Source: Flavobacteriales bacterium BRH_c54
GTDB lineage: Bacteria > Bacteroidota > Bacteroidia > Flavobacteriales_E > Vicingaceae
Reading direction: 5' to 3'
Length of the DNA: 37,617 nucleotides
Assembly: GCA_000961845.1 (NCBI GenBank)
Contig: LADZ01000033.1
Span: 1-37,617, forward strand
The translations under genes and the position numbers were made by a program. Positions 32,375-37,617 of this stretch are shown in pieces. A model generated the notes under the pieces. The model was not told where the DNA came from. It searched no databases and was given only the letters and a program-made list of their open reading frames with translations. How positions within the stretch are numbered: position 1 is the first letter of the stretch; the number at the start of each line of letters is the position of its first letter.

Positions 32375-33721
32375 ATGGCTCAAGTTGAATTGATTATGCC
32401 TAAAATGGGCGAAAGTGTTGCAGAAGCAACCATTACAAATTGGTTAAAAGAAGAAGGTGACACCATAGAATTGGATGAAGCAGTTGTTGAAATTGCAACA
32501 GACAAAGTAGATTCAGAAGTTCCTTCAACCACTGAAGGTGTATTGATAAAAAAACTTTTTAATGAAGGCGATGTAGTTCAGGTTGGTCAGGCAATAGCCA
32601 TTATTGGCAGCGAAGGAGAAGCTGCTGCTCCGACTCCTGCGGCAGCACCCGAAACAAAAACAGCTGAACCAGCAGTTGCAGCTCCGGTAGCTTCTGCACC
32701 TGTAAATTCTACATCAGAAAAAATTGGAAAAACTTCTGATTCAGGAAGATTTTACTCTCCATTAGTTAGAAGCATTGCCGAAACCGAAGGAATTGCTCTT
32801 AATGAATTAGAACAAATTGAAGGAACAGGCAATGGCGGTAGAGTTACTAAAACCGATATTTTAAATTATATTCCTAACAGAGGACAACAAACAGCAGCAG
32901 CTGTTAAAGCTGAACCTGCAAAAGCAACAAACGGTACTGAAAGACCAAAACAAACTCCTCCTACAACATCTACTCCTGCACCTGCTAAAAAACCAGTAAT
33001 GCTTATGGAAGGTGATGAGATTGTAGAAATGGACAGAATGAGAAAGATTATTGCTCACCATATGGTTGAGTCTAAACATACTTCACCTCACGTTACTTCT
33101 TATGTAGAAGCAGACGTTACCAATATTGTAATGTGGAGAAATAAAGTAAAGAATGAATTTGAGAAAAAAGAGAATGAAAAAATTACCTTCACTCCTATTT
33201 TTATCGAAGCCATTGTAAAAGCTATAAAAGACTTTCCAGATATTAATATCAGTGTTGATGGTGAAAACATCATTAAAAGAAAACACATTAATATTGGAAT
33301 GGCAGCAGCACTTCCTTCAGGTAACTTAATTGTTCCTGTTATTAAAGATGCCGATAGATATAACTTAGTAGGGTTAACAAAAGCTGTAAATGATTTAGCT
33401 AACAGAGCTAGAAACAATCAACTTAAACCAGATGAAATTTCGGGAGGAACATACACATTAACCAATGTTGGTTCTTTTGGAAATGTAATGGGAACGCCTA
33501 TTATTAGTCAACCACAAGTAGCTATTATGGCTGTTGGAGCAATACAAAAGAAACCAGCTGTTATTGAAACTCCTAATGGAGATGCAATTGCGATAAGACA
33601 CAAAATGTTTTTATCTCATGCATACGACCATAGAGTAGTTGATGGTGCTTTAGGTGGTAGATTTGTAAGACGTGTTGCCGATTATTTAGAACAATTTGAC
33701 GTTAACAGAAGTTTATATTAA
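32375..33721 (+). CDS. 2-oxoacid dehydrogenase E2 (dihydrolipoyl acyltransferase)
   Basis: The 448-aa E2 component starts at the ATG at 32375 (a TTG 33 bp earlier adds eleven unlikely residues). An N-terminal lipoyl domain (about 2-75) has IATDKVDSE with the lipoylated K44. An alanine/proline linker follows, then a peripheral subunit-binding domain (about 125-165, SPLVRSIAETEGI...GRVTKTDIL). The catalytic acyltransferase domain (about 215-448) has DHRVVDGALGG, giving H419 and D423. The single lipoyl domain and PKMGESV start resemble branched-chain or general 2-oxoacid E2s rather than the two-domain flavobacterial pyruvate E2, but the substrate is uncertain. E1 and E3 genes are not linked here. 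The gene appears to be a single-gene unit. Confidence 0.9.
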   Translation: MAQVELIMPKMGESVAEATITNWLKEEGDTIELDEAVVEIATDKVDSEVPSTTEGVLIKKLFNEGDVVQVGQAIAIIGSEGEAAAPTPAAAPETKTAEPAVAAPVASAPVNSTSEKIGKTSDSGRFYSPLVRSIAETEGIALNELEQIEGTGNGGRVTKTDILNYIPNRGQQTAAAVKAEPAKATNGTERPKQTPPTTSTPAPAKKPVMLMEGDEIVEMDRMRKIIAHHMVESKHTSPHVTSYVEADVTNIVMWRNKVKNEFEKKENEKITFTPIFIEAIVKAIKDFPDINISVDGENIIKRKHINIGMAAALPSGNLIVPVIKDADRYNLVGLTKAVNDLANRARNNQLKPDEISGGTYTLTNVGSFGNVMGTPIISQPQVAIMAVGAIQKKPAVIETPNGDAIAIRHKMFLSHAYDHRVVDGALGGRFVRRVADYLEQFDVNRSLY

Positions 33722-33756
33722 TTCTGTTACTATCAATAATTTAAACGATTATATAT

Positions 33757-33787
33757 TTTGTATGTTAAAACAAATGAAATATATTTG
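33757..33787 (+). promoter_or_regulatory. strong Bacteroidota-type promoter of the tandem TPR/PD40 genes
   Basis: TTTG (33757-33760), a 19-nt spacer and TATATTTG (33780-33787) match the Bacteroidota consensus without mismatch. It is oriented toward the gene at 33922 and predicts an AT-rich leader of about 130 nt. Confidence 0.7.
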
Positions 33788-33921
33788 CATCTTATCAAAT
33801 GCTACTTTTTTGATTTAAAGTAATAAAGTTTAAAAAAAAATCAGACAAAAACTTAGCATTTATAAATGTAAAATTTGTCAAAAATATACATAAAACGTTT
33901 TTATAAAGATATACTATACAT

Positions 33922-36198
33922 ATGAAAAAAATAGCTTTATTATCTGTCTTAATTAGTATTGCCACTTTAAGTTTTTCTCAAGATAATTTCAGACAAAAAT
34001 TTTTAGAAGCCAATACGCTTATGGAAGAAAACTCTTACAATGTTGCCCTTCCTATTTGGTTAAAATTAAGTATTGAAGAGCCTGATAACTTCAATATCAA
34101 TTATAAGATTGGTATTTGTTATATGAATTCTGCAAACGAAAAAGCAAAAGCATTAGACTATTTAATTAAAGCCTCACAAAATACCACATCTAATTACGAT
34201 CCTTTTTCTCACTCAGAAAAAAGTGCTCCATTAGAAGCTTTATTCTACGTTGCTAGAGCTTATCATTTAAATTATGAGTTTGATGCGGCAATAATGAACT
34301 ACAATACCTTTAAAGATAAAATCACTAAAAAACATTATTTATTCAACGAGATAGATCGTTATTTAACTCAAGCTCAATTTGCCAAACAAGCTGTTGCTAA
34401 TCCGGTAAATATTCTTCTTAAAAATATTGGTTCCGAAATCAATTCTGAATATGCAGATTACAGTCCTGTAATTTCTATTGATGAATCAAGCATCTATTTT
34501 ACTTCTAGAAGGTTAAGACCTGACAGCTCTAACTATTACATCACTGATGATTTTGATGGTAAACATTTTGAAGACATTTATGTTTCTCATAGTTATGATG
34601 GTGTTTGGACAGCTCCTGAATTGCTAACGATTAATACTGATGGACATTTAGCTACTGTAAATATTTCTGCCGATGGGCAAACACTTTTTGTTTATCGTGA
34701 TGATAATGGTGATGGAAACATCTATACCACAACTAAAAACCAAGATGACCAATGGGGAGAATTAGTAAAATTAGGTTCCGATATTAATACAGAATACAAA
34801 GAATCTCATGCTCATGTTACTCCTGATGGAAATGTATTGTACTTTATCAGCGATAGAAAAAAAGGCGGACTAGGCGGTCAAGATATTTATTTCTGTAAAA
34901 AATTACCTACTGGTGATTGGGGTTTAGCTCAAAATGCAGGAAATATATTAAACACTCCTTATGACGAAGATGGTATTTTCTTGCACCCTGACGGAAAAAC
35001 AATTTATTTTTCCTCTAAAGGACACAGCAGTATGGGTGGTTTTGATATTTTTTATTCAGAATTAGATGAAACAGGAAACTGGGGAGCTCCAATAAATATG
35101 GGATATCCGGTAAACTCTACCGATGATGATGTGTTCTTTGTTACTTCTACAGATGGAAAAAGAGCGTATTATTCTTCTTTTAAACAAGATGGTTTTGGGG
35201 AGAAAGACATTTATGTAATTACGCTTGTTGATGCTCAAGAAAAACCACTTACCTTATTAACAGGTTTCTTAAAAGTAGCAGGTTTTGATGAAACTCCCGA
35301 AAGTGCTATTATTACTGTTACAGATAACGAAACAGGAAATTTAATTGGAAGGTATGTGCCTAGAAAAAAAGATGGTAAATTCAGTATTATCCTAAACCCG
35401 GGAGGCGATTACCACATTGAATATGCTGCCGAAAGCTACACTATGGAAGAAGATATTTATATTCCACCGGTTTCTGCTTATAATGAAATTAACAGAGGTA
35501 TTGATTTAAAAGATGTGATTTTTGGTGATGTACAAAATACAGATACTAAAACCGATACTAAAACAGACACTAAAACTGATACAAAAGTAGACAACAAAGA
35601 GGATGTTGTTGCCTTAAAAAATGAAATCAAAAACTTAAAGAAACAAATTAAAGACTTAGAAAATGAACTGGCTAAAAAACCTGCTACAACTAACACTACA
35701 GGTAATGACAGTGAAAAAGTTAAAAACCTTCAAAATGAAGTGAATGCTTTAAAAAATCAAATTGCTGAGTTGAAAAAACAAGGTAATAACAACGATTTTA
35801 CTCCTACTCCAACGGAAGTTAAAGATGCTGTTGCTCATTATCAAGAATTTTTCAACTACAATGTTTCTAAAGTAAATACTTCTAATGCAAAATACGTAGA
35901 GATGATTAACAAAGCTGTAGCCCACGCAAAATCTAATGGAAAAGTAACTATTGATGTTGAATCAAGTGCTTCTAAAGTACCTACAAAAACTCATGGCTCC
36001 AATGCAAAATTAGCATACAAAAGAGCTATAGCTGCTCAGGAGGTTGTTGTTAATTCATTGGTAAGCAAAGGTATTGCAAGAGAGAATATTCTTATCAATA
36101 ATGTAACCACAGGTGTACAAGGTCCTAATTATAATGGAGATTTTGCTAATAAAAAAATGTATGAGCAATATCAATTTGTAATTATAAAAATTAAATAA
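33922..36198 (+). CDS. TPR/PD40/CRD/OmpA-like exported protein with degenerate OmpA domain
   Basis: The 758-aa protein has a signal peptide (about 1-19, ATLSFSQ), TPR-like helices (about 20-160) and a PD40 propeller (about 175-445, with SIYFTSRR, LYFISDRKKGGLGGQDIYF and IYFSSKGHSSMGGFDIFYSE). A carboxypeptidase-regulatory-like domain spans about 448-530. A TKTDTKTD-type linker (about 538-555) and a coiled coil (about 560-630) follow. The C-terminal region (about 640-758) follows an OmpA C-terminal pattern, with NAKLAYKRAIAAQEVVVNSLVSKGI, but the usual GHTD block is replaced by VESSASKVPTK. The peptidoglycan-contact aspartate is therefore missing. It probably acts in the periplasm as a scaffold. 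The next gene starts 13 bp downstream with a similar architecture. Confidence 0.85.
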   Translation: MKKIALLSVLISIATLSFSQDNFRQKFLEANTLMEENSYNVALPIWLKLSIEEPDNFNINYKIGICYMNSANEKAKALDYLIKASQNTTSNYDPFSHSEKSAPLEALFYVARAYHLNYEFDAAIMNYNTFKDKITKKHYLFNEIDRYLTQAQFAKQAVANPVNILLKNIGSEINSEYADYSPVISIDESSIYFTSRRLRPDSSNYYITDDFDGKHFEDIYVSHSYDGVWTAPELLTINTDGHLATVNISADGQTLFVYRDDNGDGNIYTTTKNQDDQWGELVKLGSDINTEYKESHAHVTPDGNVLYFISDRKKGGLGGQDIYFCKKLPTGDWGLAQNAGNILNTPYDEDGIFLHPDGKTIYFSSKGHSSMGGFDIFYSELDETGNWGAPINMGYPVNSTDDDVFFVTSTDGKRAYYSSFKQDGFGEKDIYVITLVDAQEKPLTLLTGFLKVAGFDETPESAIITVTDNETGNLIGRYVPRKKDGKFSIILNPGGDYHIEYAAESYTMEEDIYIPPVSAYNEINRGIDLKDVIFGDVQNTDTKTDTKTDTKTDTKVDNKEDVVALKNEIKNLKKQIKDLENELAKKPATTNTTGNDSEKVKNLQNEVNALKNQIAELKKQGNNNDFTPTPTEVKDAVAHYQEFFNYNVSKVNTSNAKYVEMINKAVAHAKSNGKVTIDVESSASKVPTKTHGSNAKLAYKRAIAAQEVVVNSLVSKGIARENILINNVTTGVQGPNYNGDFANKKMYEQYQFVIIKIK
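35543..35588 (+). repeat. coding 12-bp repeat (Thr-Lys-Thr-Asp linker)
   Basis: About four imperfect 12-bp units encode alternating TKTD. Codon third positions differ between copies (ACC, ACA, ACT; GAT, GAC), so the protein repeat seems maintained by selection rather than by recent slippage. It forms a flexible linker between the CRD-like domain and the coiled coil. Confidence 0.7.
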
Positions 36199-36211
36199 TC
36201 ATTAATTTATA

Positions 36212-37617
36212 ATGAAAAATAATAGACCTATTTCCCCTCATATCACTTTTGTTTTTACTTTATTATTTTTTATTGGTATAAATAGTTTTGCTCAATCTGA
36301 GAAAAGAACTTTAAAACAAGCTAGAAAGTACCTAGATGACGAAAAATTTGAATTAGCTCAAGCAAAGTATGAAAAACTACTTGCTATAAATCCAACTAAC
36401 GATGTCTATAATTTTGAAGCCGGAATTGCTTACTTTTTTCCTTTTCAGCAAAGAACCAAATCTATTCCTTACTTTGAAAATGCTTTAAAAAATAGTACCA
36501 AAGATACTATTCCTGAATTGTATTATTATTTGGCAAGAGCTTACCATTATAATAATGAATATGAAAAGTCGTATAAAGCTTTTCAAAATTTCAAACCTTT
36601 TGTCAATGAAAAATCTACTGCCGGAAGAAACCTCATAAAAGAAACCGATTATTTTATTGAAAGAAATCAAAATGGCGAATTTTTCTTAACCAATATTAAT
36701 GAAGGCGTTGAGATTACGAACCTCGGAAATGTTATTAATTCAGAATATGGTGAATACGCTCCTGTTTTCAAACCTAATGAAAATGTATTAATTTTTACTT
36801 CAAGAAGAAAAACCGATGACAATAAAATTGCTCCTGATACAAAGCCTTACGAAAATATTTATGCTGCCAAGCTAAACAACAATAATTGGGAAATAATTAC
36901 CGATAAAAATGAACTTCTAAAGCATTTACCTGAGAATTATAACTCTAAGAAACACAATGCGGGCATTATCTATTCTTCTGACGGAAAACGTTTATACCTC
37001 TATAAAGAAGATAAAATTTGGCAATCTAACCTAAAAGATAATAATTGGACAGAACTTAAAAAGCTAGAAAAATCTATTAACTCAAGTATTTATAATATAC
37101 CAAGTATTAGTATTTCTGCCGACAATAAACAATTATTCTTTGTAGCATTAAGAAGTGATGGTTTTGGAGGTAAGGATATTTATAAAGCCACCCTTAATGA
37201 TCAAGGTGAATGGAGCAATGTAGTTAATTTGGGAGATAAAATAAACACTAAATATGACGAAGATTCTCCTTACCTATCTGAAGATGGAAAAACCCTTTAT
37301 TTCTCTTCTCGCGGACATAAAGGTATGGGAGGTTTTGATATTTTTAAATGTGAGTTAGTTAATGGAGAATGGTCTGAACCAAAAAACTTAGGTATTCCCT
37401 ATAACTCTCCCGCTGATGATATTTTCTTTATACCACAAAGTGAAACAGAAGGCTTTTTTGCTTCCTCTCGTAAACATGGTTTTGGCGAAATGGACATTTA
37501 CGGTTATGCTCCTAAAAAAAACGAGCAAGAGTTTATTGTTGAAGGTAACTTAACCGATAACAACAACTCTCCTATTAATAAAGGTACTTTATCATTAACC
37601 AACTCAGGTGAAACTAT
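36212..37617 (+). CDS. TPR/PD40 exported protein, PorE-like, partial (C-terminus outside window)
   Basis: The open frame from the ATG at 36212 runs to the window end without a stop (468 complete codons). A signal peptide (LLFFIGINSFAQ, about 1-27) is followed by TPR-like helices (KQARKYLDDEKFELAQAKYEKLL, then LYYYLARAYHYNNEYEKSYKAFQ). PD40 propeller units follow: VLIFTSRRK, RLYLYKED, LFFVALRSDGFGGKDIYKA, LYFSSRGHKGMGGFDIF and GFFASSRKHGFGEMDIYGY. The last visible residues (EFIVEGNLTDNNNSPINKGTL) begin a carboxypeptidase-regulatory-like domain, so an OmpA-type C-terminus probably lies outside. It follows the 758-aa paralogue by 13 bp, so the pair is an operon. Whether it keeps an intact OmpA domain cannot be seen. 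Confidence 0.87.
   Translation, partial: MKNNRPISPHITFVFTLLFFIGINSFAQSEKRTLKQARKYLDDEKFELAQAKYEKLLAINPTNDVYNFEAGIAYFFPFQQRTKSIPYFENALKNSTKDTIPELYYYLARAYHYNNEYEKSYKAFQNFKPFVNEKSTAGRNLIKETDYFIERNQNGEFFLTNINEGVEITNLGNVINSEYGEYAPVFKPNENVLIFTSRRKTDDNKIAPDTKPYENIYAAKLNNNNWEIITDKNELLKHLPENYNSKKHNAGIIYSSDGKRLYLYKEDKIWQSNLKDNNWTELKKLEKSINSSIYNIPSISISADNKQLFFVALRSDGFGGKDIYKATLNDQGEWSNVVNLGDKINTKYDEDSPYLSEDGKTLYFSSRGHKGMGGFDIFKCELVNGEWSEPKNLGIPYNSPADDIFFIPQSETEGFFASSRKHGFGEMDIYGYAPKKNEQEFIVEGNLTDNNNSPINKGTLSLTNSGET

Noticed and set aside
32861-33417. Minus-strand open frames, including a cysteine-rich one, opposite the E2 gene
   Set aside because: The cysteine and serine runs result from reading the alanine/proline linker of the E2 gene in reverse.

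Overview
This window comes from a low-GC member of the Bacteroidota, most likely a Flavobacteriales-type marine or aquatic lineage. The evidence is a T9SS type A sorting domain, a TonB-dependent outer-membrane beta-barrel protein with an N-terminal carboxypeptidase-regulatory-like domain, several TPR/PD40/OmpA envelope proteins, a DUF4159 protein, and TAnnTTTG-type promoter boxes. Most genes lack a Shine-Dalgarno sequence. No phage, insertion sequence, CRISPR array or integrative element is visible. The window is essentially core chromosome with envelope-directed accessory genes.

Left end (1-4612, minus strand): four tRNA genes are transcribed leftward as Thr(TGT)-Tyr(GTA)-Gly(TCC)-Thr(GGT), the same order as the thrU-tyrU-glyT-thrT-tufB operon of E. 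coli, so tuf is expected just outside the window. Upstream lie raiA, xerC, aroE and a PorE-like TPR/PD40/OmpA gene. A 9 x 7-bp perfect tandem repeat sits directly before aroE. Between raiA and the tRNAs, a strong promoter abuts an intrinsic terminator hairpin so that the predicted start site lies within the hairpin.

Middle (4706-18730): an AsmA-family protein with an unusual coiled-coil tail, a small acidic unknown protein, a DEAD-box RNA helicase, an exported fusion of a NagZ-like GH3 domain to a serine beta-lactamase-like domain, an exported orphan, an outer-membrane beta-barrel receptor, a membrane-anchored metallophosphoesterase with an internal twin-arginine motif, and a beta-barrel-like exported protein.

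Right half (18791-37617): a leftward operon (YfhO-family membrane protein, T9SS-secreted subtilisin, small basic exported protein); clpB; then rightward prohibitin, rsmE, DUF4159, a beta-barrel protein, a Crp/Fnr regulator and a GNAT acetyltransferase. A convergent exported unknown follows, then a 2-oxoacid dehydrogenase E2, and finally two tandem TPR/PD40 proteins of the PorE-like class, the second cut by the window end.

Functional themes are stationary-phase and stress translation (raiA, clpB, helicase, rsmE), chromosome maintenance (xerC) and cell-envelope biology (three PorE-like proteins, AsmA, GH3/beta-lactamase, beta-barrels). I did not find a clear undescribed multi-gene system. The most unusual signals are regulatory: the promoter/terminator overlap before the tRNA operon, a perfect Shine-Dalgarno before raiA, and the heptamer array before aroE.
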